A stretch of 31,928 bases of DNA from Actinomycetes bacterium (lineage in GTDB: Bacteria; Actinomycetota; Actinomycetes; Actinomycetales; Microbacteriaceae), in assembly GCA_023386675.1 (NCBI GenBank), contig JAEWJG010000166.1:1-31928 (forward strand), given 5' to 3'. The position numbers and the translations under genes were made by a program. The notes beneath the pieces are model-generated. The model was not told the origin of the DNA. It searched no databases and saw only the letters and a program-made list of their open reading frames with translations. Shown here one piece after another: positions 14,600 to 23,263 of the stretch; position 1 is the stretch's first letter, and each line of letters opens with the position of its first letter.

Positions 14600-15502
14600 C
14601 TAGCCGGCGTCCGCCGCGCAGCGGAATCCGATGTGGGTGGTGGCGGTGTCCTCCGTCTGCGGCGAGCGCGCCGCGGGGCGGAACCGCAGACAGTACTCGG
14701 GGCTGCACAGGTAGGAGCCGCCCTTGAGCACCCTGCGTGCGGGAGTCGGGTCGGCGGTGCCAGCGGATAGCAGGCTCGGCCGGGCTCCCGCGTCCACGGG
14801 CCGCTCCCCCGGGATGGCATGGCGCGGCGCGTAGTAGTCGCTGGTCCACTCCCAGACGTTGCCGATCAGGTCGTAGAAGCCGTAGCCGTTGGGCGGGTAC
14901 GACCCGACCGGGGCGGGCGTCGCGCCGAACCGGCCGCGGTTGTCGTACGGGAAGCGGCCGAGCCAGGTGTTGGCGCGCGCTTCTCCGCCCGGGTACGGCT
15001 CCTCGCCCCAGGAGAAGCGGGCGCCGTCGACGCCGCCGCGCGCGGCGTACTCGTGCTCGGCCTCGGTCGGCAGCCGCTTGCCGGCCCATGCCGCATAGGC
15101 GGTCGCATCCTCGTAGGCGACCTGGACGACCGGGCGGTCCATCCGGTCACCGATGTCGCTGCCCACCCCCTCGGGATGCCTCCAGTCCGCGCCCGGCTCC
15201 CACCGCCACCACTGCCGCCAGTCGCGCAGGTCGACGGGGCCCGTGGTGGCGGTGAACACCATGGCGCCGGGCTCGCGGTCCTCCTCGCTCAGGTCGGGGA
15301 ACTGGGCGGCGTCGAGCGGACGCTCCGCAACGGTCACGTACCCTGTCGCGTCCGCGAACGCGGCGAAGTCGGCGTTCGTCACCTCGTACCGGTCCATCAG
15401 GAACGGCGCGACGACGCGTTCGTGGACGGGCTGCTCCTCGGGGTAGAACTCGGCCGACCCCATGTGGAAGGTGCCGCCGGCGATCGCCACCATGTCGCTC
15501 AT
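14600..15502 (-). CDS. Formylglycine-generating enzyme (sulfatase-maturing, SUMF1 type)
   Basis: A 300-residue copper-dependent oxygenase that converts the active-site Cys of type I sulfatases to formylglycine. It opens with MVAIAGGTFHMGS, contains RLPTEAEHEYAARGG and LIGNVWEWTSDYY, and has the two catalytic cysteines C266 and C271 in GGSYLCSPEYC, followed by RFRPAARSPQTEDTATTHIG. Length and layout match the mycobacterial enzyme Rv0712, which lies beside an arylsulfatase. There is no signal peptide, so it acts in the cytoplasm. ATG 15502 is where homology begins. It lies downstream of the sulfatase gene on the same strand, with one divergent small gene between. Confidence 0.92.
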   Translation of the reverse strand: MSDMVAIAGGTFHMGSAEFYPEEQPVHERVVAPFLMDRYEVTNADFAAFADATGYVTVAERPLDAAQFPDLSEEDREPGAMVFTATTGPVDLRDWRQWWRWEPGADWRHPEGVGSDIGDRMDRPVVQVAYEDATAYAAWAGKRLPTEAEHEYAARGGVDGARFSWGEEPYPGGEARANTWLGRFPYDNRGRFGATPAPVGSYPPNGYGFYDLIGNVWEWTSDYYAPRHAIPGERPVDAGARPSLLSAGTADPTPARRVLKGGSYLCSPEYCLRFRPAARSPQTEDTATTHIGFRCAADAG

Positions 15503-15647
15503 GCGCGACACGCTAGCGTCTCCCACGAGACCGCGACGAGTCACCTCCCGTGCGCGTCGACCGGATCTCATCCCAAAAGGATGATGTCCCACGGCATCCG
15601 CTCGCGTTACTTTGCCCGCATAACGATCGAGTGAGGGGGAAGATCTC

Positions 15648-15872
15648 ATGGGCGACGACACCGACTACATCCACCCGCCGCACGCTCCGCGCCTGCGGGA
15701 GCACATCGGGCTCATCCGCTGGTACCGCGACGACGAGGGCGACTGGAGGTGCGACACGGTCACCGGGCAGTTCGCAGGGGCGGACTCGGGGCGCTGGTTC
15801 GTGCGGCTGTATTCCGGCATCGAGCTGGAATACGACCTGGAGGACTGGGCGCCCTACGCGCCGCACTCCTGA
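15648..15872 (+). CDS. Small Trp-rich protein, paralogue A
   Basis: A 74-residue acidic protein with a GAGGGGGA ribosome site. The core HIGLIRWYRDDEGDWRCDTV, then FAGADSGRWFVRLYSG and DLEDWAPY, aligns along most of its length with the gene at 20374-20607 (shared pattern IxLIRWxR, GDWxxxT, AGxD, WxV, late W). I know of no family name. It looks like a compact all-beta domain. It sits between the FGE and sulfatase genes on the opposite strand. Confidence 0.65.
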   Translation: MGDDTDYIHPPHAPRLREHIGLIRWYRDDEGDWRCDTVTGQFAGADSGRWFVRLYSGIELEYDLEDWAPYAPHS

Positions 15873-15929
15873 CCTTCACGGTCGAACACGTTGCAGAGGC
15901 GTCGACGATCACGCTCGGCGGCGGGATCA

Positions 15930-15977
15930 CGCGCGACTTGCTCGCGCGAAGGGCCCCGGCACCGACCGGGGCCCTTC
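15930..15977. terminator. Bidirectional terminator between paralogue A and the sulfatase
   Basis: A perfect 12-bp stem (GAAGGGCCCCGG at 15948-15959 with CCGGGGCCCTTC at 15966-15977, 6-nt loop) lies between two convergent stop codons. A second 7-bp hairpin, CGCGCGA / TCGCGCG (15930-15948), abuts it. Confidence 0.75.
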
Positions 15978-15987
15978 CTCGACATGC

Positions 15988-18333
15988 TCACTCCGCCGTG
16001 TAGGCGATCCGCACCCGGCCGATGTCGCCGTCGAAGGCGAACGGCATCCGGTCCGCGTACGCCCGCGACGGCGGCCCACCGTAGGCGCGGCCGATGTCGA
16101 GGCAGTCGTTCGCCGAGAACAGCAGCGGGATGCTGATCGGCACGGTGTCCGAGCCGACGACGCTCCCGTCCACGCGCAGATCCACGCGCAGCGGCGACGC
16201 GGGCCGCTGCTCGAGCACGGTCGTCTCGATCTCGATCGCGTGAGCCCCAGCGTTCAGCGGCGCCGCCGACCGGATGATGGTCCGCTGGATGAGGAACAGG
16301 TTGTACTCGTACGTGAGCACCCCGTCGAGCAGGAACGCGGTCAGGCCGCCGCCGGCTCCGCCGAGCTTGTACAGCACGCCGTTCGCCCTCTCCCCCAGCT
16401 GCGCCTCGATCGTCACGAGGTTGGCGCGGGTGCCGAGCGCCGGCGCGCAGAACTCGGGCACGCGCACGGTGTCACCCGAGAACTCCCACGCCGTATACGG
16501 CGGCGCGATCCGGTCCTCCGGATGCATCGTCACCACCCACAGCCCGCCGCCGACCGGCAGCACGTCGTTGCGCGCCGCCTCGATCGCGAACAGCTCCTTG
16601 AGCTCCGCGACCTTCTCCGGGTTGTCGGCCGCGAGGTCGTGAGCCTGGCTCCAGTCGTGCTCGAGGTCGTAGAGCTCCCAGGTGTCCTGGTCCGGCGTCC
16701 AGGTGCGGATGCCGGGAGGCGCCCCGGGCACCCACGGCATGCGCGGCCCGAGCGCCGAAGCCATCCAGCCGTCGGAGTAGATGGAGCGACTCCCCATGAT
16801 CTCGAAGTACTGGGTGCGCCGGCGGCCTTCGGCCTCCTTGTCGTCGATCGAGTAGGCCAGGCTGATGCCGTCGATCGGGTCCTGCGGGTTGCCCGCCACC
16901 GTGTCCGGATGCGAGATGCCGAGGATCTCGTACAGCGTCGGCGCGATGTCGATGACGTGATGGAACTGCGTGCGCGGCACCGGGTCGTGCTCGATGTGCC
17001 CGGGCCACTGGATGAACATCGGGTTGCGGGTGCCGCCGAAGTGCGACGCGAGCAGCTTCATCCCCTGGTACGGGGTCGAGCCGGCCCAAGCCCACGCAGC
17101 GTGGTACTGGTTGTCCACCTGGGCGGTGCCGAGCACGTCCAGTCCGCCCAGCTCCTCCAGCACGGCGATGTGCTGGTCGATCGTGGTGGGGATCTGGTTC
17201 TGCGCGAGCAGCTCGCTGATGGTGCCGTTCTGGCCCTCGCCGGACGAGCCGTTGTCTCCCCAGATGTAGACGACGATGGTGTTGTCGAGGTAGCCCAGCC
17301 GCTCGACCTCGTCCACGACCCGGCCCGCCTGAACGTCGGCGTGCTCGCCGAACCCGGCGCACACCTCCATCAGCCGGCGCTGGAACGGACGCTGGTGCTC
17401 GGGGATCTCCTCCCACCCCTGCAGCGACTCGGGGCGCGGCGTCAGCTCCGCGTCCTCCGGCACCCACCCGGCTGCCTTCGCCCCGGCGAGCGCCTCCTCG
17501 CGGTAGACGTCCCAGCCGTCGTCGAAGACGCCCGCGTACTTGTCGGCCCACTCCTTCATGATGTGGTGCGGCCCGTGGATGGCCCCGGTCGCCCAGTACA
17601 TGAAGAACGGTTGGTCCGGCGCGAGCGCCTTGTGGTCGCGGAGCCAGGCGATGGCGTCGTCGGCGATGTCCTCGGAGAGGTGGTAGCCCTCCTCCGGGGT
17701 CTTCGGCGGCAGCACGCTCGTCGTGTTGCGCACCAGGTTCGGCTCGTACTGCGAGGCCTCGCCGGCGAGGAACCCGTAGAAGTAGTCGAAGCCGACGCCG
17801 GTCGGCCAGTTGTCGTACGGCCCCGCCTTGGTCGTCTCCTCGGCGGGCGTGTTGTGCCACTTCCCCCAGGCGGCCGTCGCGTACCCGTACTGTCCGAGCA
17901 CCTCCGCCAGCGTCGCGCTGCTCTTCGGGATGTGCCCGGAGTAGCCGTCCCAGTCGTTCGCCAGCTCGGCGATCTGCCCGGCACCCACGCGGTGGTGGTT
18001 GCGGCCGGTGAGGAGTGACGCGCGGGTCGGCGAGCACATCGCGGTCGTGTGGAACCTGTTGTAGCCGATCCCGGCCTCCCGGATGCGCTCCAGCGTCGGC
18101 GTCGCCACCTTGCCGCCCAGAGGCGCGGGAAGCGCGGGACCGGCGTCGTCGATGAGCACCAGGAGGACGTTCGGCGCATCCGGGTGGAGGTGCTTCTCCG
18201 GCGGGAGCGGCGAGTACGTCGACTCCTGCATCGTCCGTCCGGCGATGCTCCCGGACTTCTTGGGCGGGAACGGCAGTGTGCGGGCCGGCGGAAGCGGCTC
18301 CCCGATCACGGACGTGTGCGAGCTGTCGGCCAT
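15988..18333 (-). CDS. Type I sulfatase (arylsulfatase, AtsA/AtsD-like)
   Basis: A 781-residue hydrolase of sulfate esters. Metal ligands DD at residues 62-63 (VLIDDAG), the sulfatase signature CSPTRASLLTGR with C100 as the formylglycine precursor, GKWHNTP, IHGPHH, and GDNGSSGEG are all present. The length matches the large mycobacterial arylsulfatases (about 787 residues), with a C-terminal beta-rich region of around 200 residues beyond the catalytic domain. No signal peptide is visible. ATG 18333 is preferred to TTG 18339 because AAGGGG has better spacing. Its activator, the FGE, is encoded next to it; the MFS and SHOCT genes lie upstream on the same strand. The natural substrate is unknown. 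Confidence 0.92.
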   Translation of the reverse strand: MADSSHTSVIGEPLPPARTLPFPPKKSGSIAGRTMQESTYSPLPPEKHLHPDAPNVLLVLIDDAGPALPAPLGGKVATPTLERIREAGIGYNRFHTTAMCSPTRASLLTGRNHHRVGAGQIAELANDWDGYSGHIPKSSATLAEVLGQYGYATAAWGKWHNTPAEETTKAGPYDNWPTGVGFDYFYGFLAGEASQYEPNLVRNTTSVLPPKTPEEGYHLSEDIADDAIAWLRDHKALAPDQPFFMYWATGAIHGPHHIMKEWADKYAGVFDDGWDVYREEALAGAKAAGWVPEDAELTPRPESLQGWEEIPEHQRPFQRRLMEVCAGFGEHADVQAGRVVDEVERLGYLDNTIVVYIWGDNGSSGEGQNGTISELLAQNQIPTTIDQHIAVLEELGGLDVLGTAQVDNQYHAAWAWAGSTPYQGMKLLASHFGGTRNPMFIQWPGHIEHDPVPRTQFHHVIDIAPTLYEILGISHPDTVAGNPQDPIDGISLAYSIDDKEAEGRRRTQYFEIMGSRSIYSDGWMASALGPRMPWVPGAPPGIRTWTPDQDTWELYDLEHDWSQAHDLAADNPEKVAELKELFAIEAARNDVLPVGGGLWVVTMHPEDRIAPPYTAWEFSGDTVRVPEFCAPALGTRANLVTIEAQLGERANGVLYKLGGAGGGLTAFLLDGVLTYEYNLFLIQRTIIRSAAPLNAGAHAIEIETTVLEQRPASPLRVDLRVDGSVVGSDTVPISIPLLFSANDCLDIGRAYGGPPSRAYADRMPFAFDGDIGRVRIAYTAE

Positions 18334-18374
18334 GTGCAACCCCTTCGGATAGGACGGAACGTCCGAATGGTCGC

Positions 18375-19775
18375 TCAGGTGGTGACCGGCTGGCTAGGCA
18401 GCGCACCCTCCCGCCCGCGCGGCAGGAACCCCGAGACCACAGCTCCCACGACCGCGACGACGACGAGCACCGCCATGGCGAGCACGTAGCCGCCCGCCCG
18501 CTGGCCCACGCCGAACCCGAGCACTGTACCGACGATGGCGGTGCCGAAGCTCGACCCGAGGTTGGACACACTGCGCGACAGCCCGGAGATCTCGCCCTGC
18601 TGCGCTTCGGGGAACGCCGACTGCACCACGTTGACGCTGGGCGTCAGCATCACGCCGACGCCGAGACCGATCACGAGCAGCCCGGGCACGAACGGCCAGC
18701 CGCCCGGGATGGCGCCCACGAGCAGGAGCAGCACCGTGCCGATCCCGGTCAGCAGGAACCCGCCGAGGATCAGGGTGCGCTGGGCGATGATCCGCGCCAG
18801 CCGCCCCGCGGCCAGCGACGAGACCAGGATGCCGACCGTCGCGGCGGTGAAGATGACGCCGGTCTGGATCGCGTCGTAGTGCCGCACCACCTGCAGGTGG
18901 CTGGACACGAGGAACGAGACGCCCATGAGCAGCAGCCACTGGAAGTTCTGGGTGATCAGGCCGAGGTTCGAGGTGCGGTCGGCGAACAGCGACGTCGACA
19001 GCAGCGGTTCGCGATGCCGTCGCTCGAGCCTCCGGATCCACGCGAAGAACCCGGCTATGACCCCGGCGCCGACGACCAGCAGCGCTACCGCCAGCAGCGG
19101 CGACGTGTCGACCACCAGGATGCCCGCGACGAACAGGACGAGTCCGAGGCCCGAGAGCACGGCGCCGATGACGTCGTACGGGCGCTCCGGATCGGCGGCC
19201 AGCGGATCCTTCAGGGCGAGCGCGAACAGGATGATGACCACGATGACCAGCGCCTGGAAGATGAACGCCGCCCGCCAGCTGATCGCGCTGCAGATCCATC
19301 CCCCGATCAGCGGTCCCGTCGCCGCGCCGACACCGCCGGCGGCGCTCACCAGGCCGAACGACCGGGCGCGGCTCTGCGTGTCCTTCCAGTACAGCGTCAC
19401 CAGGATGTACACGGGAGGGATGAGCAGGGCCGTGCCAGCGCCCTCCAGGATCGAGTTGCCGAGCACGAGCAGCCCGAGCCCCGGAGCGAGGGCGCTGAGC
19501 ACGGCGCCGAGGGCGTAGACCCCGAGGCCCAGCAGGAAGCACGTCTTGCGTCCGAGCAGGTCCGTGAGCTTGCCGAACGGCACCATCAACGCCGCCATCG
19601 TCAGCAGGAACAGCGTGATGGAGAGCTGGATGCCCGCGACCGTCGTGCCGAGGTCCCGGCTCATGTCGTTGAGCATCACGTTCATGTTCGAGCCCGCGAA
19701 CGAGCAGATGAACTGTGCCAGCGCCAGGGGGACGAGCGTCCACCCGGCGACCGTGCGGGTCGTGGTCGCGGTCAT
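18375..19775 (-). CDS. MFS transporter of the DHA2 (EmrB/QacA) type
   Basis: A 466-residue polytopic protein with about 14 hydrophobic segments. It has motif A as GKLTDLLGRKTCFLLG after the second helix, and the motif-C-like GGVGAATGPLIGGWI in the fifth helix. Such carriers export drugs or other small molecules by proton antiport. The start ATG 19775 lies seven bases after the SHOCT stop, without its own ribosome site, so translation is probably coupled. The sulfatase begins 41 bases downstream. A role in moving sulfated substrates or products is possible but only inferred from position. Confidence 0.88.
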   Translation of the reverse strand: MTATTTRTVAGWTLVPLALAQFICSFAGSNMNVMLNDMSRDLGTTVAGIQLSITLFLLTMAALMVPFGKLTDLLGRKTCFLLGLGVYALGAVLSALAPGLGLLVLGNSILEGAGTALLIPPVYILVTLYWKDTQSRARSFGLVSAAGGVGAATGPLIGGWICSAISWRAAFIFQALVIVVIILFALALKDPLAADPERPYDVIGAVLSGLGLVLFVAGILVVDTSPLLAVALLVVGAGVIAGFFAWIRRLERRHREPLLSTSLFADRTSNLGLITQNFQWLLLMGVSFLVSSHLQVVRHYDAIQTGVIFTAATVGILVSSLAAGRLARIIAQRTLILGGFLLTGIGTVLLLLVGAIPGGWPFVPGLLVIGLGVGVMLTPSVNVVQSAFPEAQQGEISGLSRSVSNLGSSFGTAIVGTVLGFGVGQRAGGYVLAMAVLVVVAVVGAVVSGFLPRGREGALPSQPVTT

Positions 19776-19782
19776 GGTGCGG

Positions 19783-20175
19783 TCATCGCGTGCCGGCGAG
19801 CGCCTTCGCCTTGAGCGTGTCGAACTCGGCCTGCGTGATCGTGCCGCTGTCGAGCAGGCGCTTCGCCGACTCGATCTCACCCGTGGGCGACCCCGCTCCC
19901 GAGCCGGCCACCGACCGGATGTACTGGTCGTTCGCCTGCTGCGCCTCGGCCATCCCGGCCATGCTCCGCTGCGCCATCTTGCCGCCGCGGGCTATCAGGT
20001 AGATGAAGGCGGCCAGGAACGGAAGGACCACCAGGAACAGGATCCACAGCGCCTTCGCCCAGCCGTTCAGCCCGGGGTCGCGGAAGATGTCGATGATCAC
20101 GCGGATGAAGATCGTGATGCACACGAACACGAGGTAGAACCAGAACGACCAGACGAGGAAATCCCAGAACGTCAT
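19783..20175 (-). CDS. PLDc_N and SHOCT domain membrane protein
   Basis: A 130-residue protein: two hydrophobic segments at about residues 7-31 and 38-62 (PLDc_N-like, with ALWILFLVVLPFLAAFIYL), a basic Gln/Ala linker, and a C-terminal SHOCT domain (ESAKRLLDSGTITQAEFDTLKAKALA). SHOCT domains are short oligomerisation modules. The gene starts the minus-strand group with the MFS transporter and sulfatase. A purine-rich GGGATGGAG precedes the ATG. Confidence 0.82.
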   Translation of the reverse strand: MTFWDFLVWSFWFYLVFVCITIFIRVIIDIFRDPGLNGWAKALWILFLVVLPFLAAFIYLIARGGKMAQRSMAGMAEAQQANDQYIRSVAGSGAGSPTGEIESAKRLLDSGTITQAEFDTLKAKALAGTR

Positions 20176-20373
20176 GACGACTCCATCCCTTCGGGACCGC
20201 GTGCTTCGCGGTGCGTGCCCGCACGCTACTTCGCAAGACGGGCGGTCGGGAAGACGGTGAAGTCACCCGACTAACTACTTGTCAGTCGAACCATTTCGGA
20301 GTCACACTGTGCGCATCCGGCACCTCCACGCGGAGCACCGGGGAACCGTGTTCGGCAACGGGAGGGGAATGCC

Positions 20374-20607
20374 GTGAAACTGCACGCGAACATTCAGCAC
20401 GATCCGCACCCGGACGAGATCGCCCCGGTGCCCTACCTGCGGAACGGCCAGCTCATCTCGCTGATCCGCTGGGACCGCGTCGCCGGCGACTGGAAGTACA
20501 CGACGCTCCTGGCCGAGTACGCCGGCCGCGACGAGCGGACGTGGCAGGTAGTCGCGCAGGGCCGGCCCATGATCCTCGACCGGGCGGAGTGGTCGATCTT
20601 CACCTGA
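20374..20607 (+). CDS. Small Trp-rich protein, paralogue B
   Basis: A 77-residue protein from GTG 20374 with GGAGGGG six bases upstream. Core: QLISLIRWDRVAGDWKYTTL, EYAGRDERTWQVV, DRAEWSIF, clearly homologous to the protein at 15648-15872, with a one-residue gap before GDW. No family name known. It lies just beyond the 5' end of the SHOCT-MFS-sulfatase group, divergent from it across a 198-base gap that holds no other gene. Confidence 0.65.
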   Translation: MKLHANIQHDPHPDEIAPVPYLRNGQLISLIRWDRVAGDWKYTTLLAEYAGRDERTWQVVAQGRPMILDRAEWSIFT

Positions 20608-21783
20608 TCACGGGTGGCTTCGCTCGCCCTGCGCCGGAGACGAGGGGCGCCGTGGAGCGGCGACGGGTGCGCGACGCGTGAGAGCGGGAACCACGACCAC
20701 CGCGGCGAGAAGACCGACGAGTGCGATGGTGCGGATGATGCCGCGCACGTTCGCCAGGCCGACCAGGACGTGCGAGGGCAGGTAGACAAGCAGCATGGCA
20801 GCCATGGTCGCGAACGGCAGCGCGCCCACTGCGGTGATGAGATCGAAGAGGGCGGTTCCGACGACCAGGCCGGCGTCGTAGTAGTTCTTCGTGCCGGGGT
20901 CCAGGAGCAGACGCACCGCGAAGACGATCGTGAAGACCGCGGCCCACTGTCTGCGCCAGATGGCGATCAGCGAGAGCACGATCGCCGCCCCCGCCTGCGC
21001 GTAGCGATCCCAGCCGGGCGTCACGGTAGCGGTGGGCTGGATGAGGTGGAGCGTGGAATCCCGGTCCACCCGGATGCCGAAGTGCAGCGCTTCCAGGGTA
21101 CGAGGGTCGGCGACGATGAACGGCAGCCAGGCCGCCGCCACGACGACGACGAAAAGCCCCGCAGCCGGCAACCACGACCGTCGCGCGGCCAGCAACAGCA
21201 GGAGGCCGAAGGGGAGCGCCCACGGTTTGAAGTCGACGGCGAGCCCGAACATGATCGCGGCGGCCAGGGGATGGGACTGCCGCACGAGGCGCAGGCCGAT
21301 GAGCGCGGACACGATCGCCAGGGCGTCGTCGAAGTGCTCCGTCTGGGCGGCCACCTCCGCCCAGACGATCAGGATCAGGAGCGAACTCGCGAACCACTGC
21401 ATCGTTATCCTGCTCACGGCACCGTAGGCGATCAGCGCGATCTCCCGAACGGCGACCAAACCGAGCGCGGTGATGGCGAGAATCCCGGTCAGCTGTCCGG
21501 CTTGCCCGGGGAAGAACAGTACGAAGGGGGCGGCCGCCACGAAAGCCAGCGGCCCCATCTGCAGCTCAGGGTGATGCACGTACACGCTCAGGCCGGCGGG
21601 CGAGAACAAGGCATGTACGCCGGTCACGAAGAAGTGCCACGACCATCCATGCGACCAGAAGTGCACCGCAGCCCAGAGCAAGGCCCAGGGGATCAACGTC
21701 CACCAGGAGTGGCGCAACAGCCACTGCGACCGGCGGGATGAGCCCGAGGGGAGGCTGTCGAAGCTCTCAGATGCGACCGTCAT
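20608..21783 (-). CDS. Polytopic membrane protein, possibly a GT-C glycosyltransferase (DUF2029/GT87-like)
   Basis: A 391-residue protein with about nine to ten hydrophobic segments. The N-terminal half has a first helix (WWTLIPWALLWAAVHF), a loop with VYVHHPELQMGPL, and VWAEVAAQTEHFDDALAIV; the middle has AVDFKPWALPFGLLLLLAARR, a pattern seen in GT-C type mannosyltransferases that use polyprenyl-phosphate sugars. The first-loop acidic pair expected of GT-C enzymes is not clear, so the enzymatic assignment is tentative. ATG 21783 follows a purine-rich GGGGGGAAGAAG. The stop directly abuts paralogue B. Confidence 0.55.
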   Translation of the reverse strand: MTVASESFDSLPSGSSRRSQWLLRHSWWTLIPWALLWAAVHFWSHGWSWHFFVTGVHALFSPAGLSVYVHHPELQMGPLAFVAAAPFVLFFPGQAGQLTGILAITALGLVAVREIALIAYGAVSRITMQWFASSLLILIVWAEVAAQTEHFDDALAIVSALIGLRLVRQSHPLAAAIMFGLAVDFKPWALPFGLLLLLAARRSWLPAAGLFVVVVAAAWLPFIVADPRTLEALHFGIRVDRDSTLHLIQPTATVTPGWDRYAQAGAAIVLSLIAIWRRQWAAVFTIVFAVRLLLDPGTKNYYDAGLVVGTALFDLITAVGALPFATMAAMLLVYLPSHVLVGLANVRGIIRTIALVGLLAAVVVVPALTRRAPVAAPRRPSSPAQGERSHP

Positions 21784-21975
21784 GAGCTTCTTCCCCCCAA
21801 CGCACGCGGGTCGGTCGGCGGGATCGGCTGTCGCAGCAATTCGAGCCGCCGAAACCTGAGGATAGGTCAGGGCGCGCTCGATTGCTACGAAGGTGCGTGG
21901 CTTCGCAGAAACTCGATGGAGCAGCAGTCGATGGAGCCCATGAACTGACAAGCTGTGACGCGGAGAGGAGCCGTC

Positions 21976-22404
21976 GTGATCCGTATGGCACGAATACGCT
22001 TCATAGCGCTCGCTGGGAGTGCTGCCGCTGTCGCCGTCGGGCTCTCGGGATGCGACGTAATCGGAATCGACCCGCACCGCTACGACGACGTCAAAGCCGT
22101 TGTCGATCGACTGGCACTCTCATCCACGGGCACGATTACGAAGGAGCAGTACTACGGCGGAGGAGCGTCCGGCGCGCCGTGCTATCTCGCCCTCATCACA
22201 GGAGGGGACGCCTACGAGAGGATCAGCGGTCGGCTTGAACGGGTCGGTTTTCTGACAAGTGACGGCGCCTACTGGCAATGGTCTTCGGAGAGCGGGGAGC
22301 GAGTCGTCTCGCTAAACCACGAGGGACCCGGCGACATGTTCCCGATGCCGAACGGCGACAGCTACCCGGTCGAGCGCGCGGGCGCGATGGTTCACGTCTG
22401 CTGA
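21976..22404 (+). CDS. Small predicted lipoprotein of unknown function
   Basis: A 142-residue protein with a signal peptide (RIRFIALAGSAAAVAVGL) and lipobox LSGC at about residue 26. The mature part is polar, with SGAPCYLALITGG, YWQWSSESGERVVSLNHEG and a C-terminal Cys that could pair with the internal Cys. GTG 21976 has AGAGGAG five bases upstream; ATG 21985 is an alternative. The family is not recognised. It is the left-most gene of the lower-GC accessory patch. Confidence 0.6.
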   Translation: MIRMARIRFIALAGSAAAVAVGLSGCDVIGIDPHRYDDVKAVVDRLALSSTGTITKEQYYGGGASGAPCYLALITGGDAYERISGRLERVGFLTSDGAYWQWSSESGERVVSLNHEGPGDMFPMPNGDSYPVERAGAMVHVC

Positions 22405-22489
22405 CGCCAGGCGGCTGTTCGGGACCGGTGAGCGTCCGAGCGATGCCCGCGGTGGGGACTCAATCGGCGGGTCGAGAGGCTGCTGCCGT

Positions 22490-23066
22490 TCAGCCCTCGT
22501 TGACGAGGTGCGGGCCGCCCCGGGAGTCGGGCCAGGTGACGGGGTCGATCTCGCTGCGCCGTCCGAGGACGTTGCCTGCCCACCCCGACTGCCAGAGGTC
22601 GTCCAGGAACGCGGCTCGTTCTTCCTGTCGTGCGCGATCATCGCTGAGGGTCGGTAGCAGCCCCGCTCGGGCTAGGTCCACCGCCGCGTCGAGCGCGTCG
22701 GCGAGACTCGGCGCGACGGCTCGGGGCCGGTAAGGCCAACTGGCGTCGATGATGGTCCCGGATCGTTCGGGAACGGCGTCGCCCGCGGCCTGATACCACT
22801 GTTCAACGATCCTGTCGGCACCGAGCAACGGGCCGCACTCGAGCGTCGGCCACCATTCTCCACCTGCCGCCTGCCCGTTGTGAGAGCGGAGGAGAACCTC
22901 GAGCTCGGCGGGAAGCTCCATCGGCGAAACCGCGACCCGGAGGGCTGCGAGCCCCCCCATCGTCGACCGGCCCTCGCAAGCTTCCCCACAAAGCCGGCGC
23001 CAAGGCGGGCAGCTCCAGCTCGACTCGATGAAGGGCATCTGACGTCCGAGAGCCGCGATCATCCAT
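22490..23066 (-). pseudogene. SMI1/KNR4-like protein, frameshifted at a run of seven G
   Basis: The downstream frame (to 22490) reads LAALRVAVSPMELPAELEVLLRSHNG then GGEWWPTLECG, the typical SMI1/KNR4 core. The expected start, with ALHRVELELPALAPALWGSL and RGPVDDGG, is in another frame beginning about ATG 23066. The two join smoothly if the G7 run (C7 at 22952-22958 on the plus strand) is read as G6, giving VDDGGLAAL. So the gene is either broken, mis-sequenced at the homopolymer, or slippage-dependent. SMI1/KNR4 proteins often serve as immunity proteins to secreted toxins, but no toxin is in the window. Confidence 0.6.
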
Positions 23067-23164
23067 GTGTCGATTCACCCATCTGACCGTCCGTCGCAAA
23101 GAATTCGCGCGATCCCGTCCCGCACCTCGCTGAGGCTCGGCGCTTCCATGTAAACATGCCACAA

Positions 23165-23190
23165 GGCCTCCCCCTCAAGCGGAGGAGGCC
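23165..23190 (-). terminator. Possible hairpin terminator
   Basis: Read on the minus strand, GGCCTCCTCC and GGGGGAGGCC pair over 10 bp (one U-G) around a 6-base loop. It follows the small minus-strand membrane gene by about 75 bases and is beside repeat copy 1. There is no clear U-tract. Confidence 0.4.
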
Positions 23191-23194
23191 CAGA

Positions 23195-23249
23195 CTTCCG
23201 CGTGATGACGAGTATCTCGAACAACGCGTGACAGCGACCGAATGGTGGA
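23195..23249 (+). repeat. 55-bp imperfect direct repeat, copy 1
   Basis: Matches copy 2 (24681-24735) at 48 of 55 positions, including CTTCCGCGTGATGACG and AACGCGTGACAGCGACC without mismatch. It ends with ATGGTGGA, which in copy 2 is the 3' end of the tmRNA gene. It could be a relic attachment site or a copy of a short dispersed repeat. Confidence 0.7.
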
Positions 23250-23263
23250 CGTCGAGCTCGTTG

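Noticed and set aside
15550..18018. 822-codon plus-strand open frame opposite the sulfatase
   Set aside because: Arg/Asp/Val-rich translation with no motif, typical of a high-GC antisense frame; the sulfatase on the minus strand is unambiguous.
18276..19814. 512-codon plus-strand open frame opposite the MFS transporter
   Set aside because: Translation is Arg/Asp/Gln-rich without hydrophobic or domain structure; the opposite strand encodes a clear DHA2 carrier.
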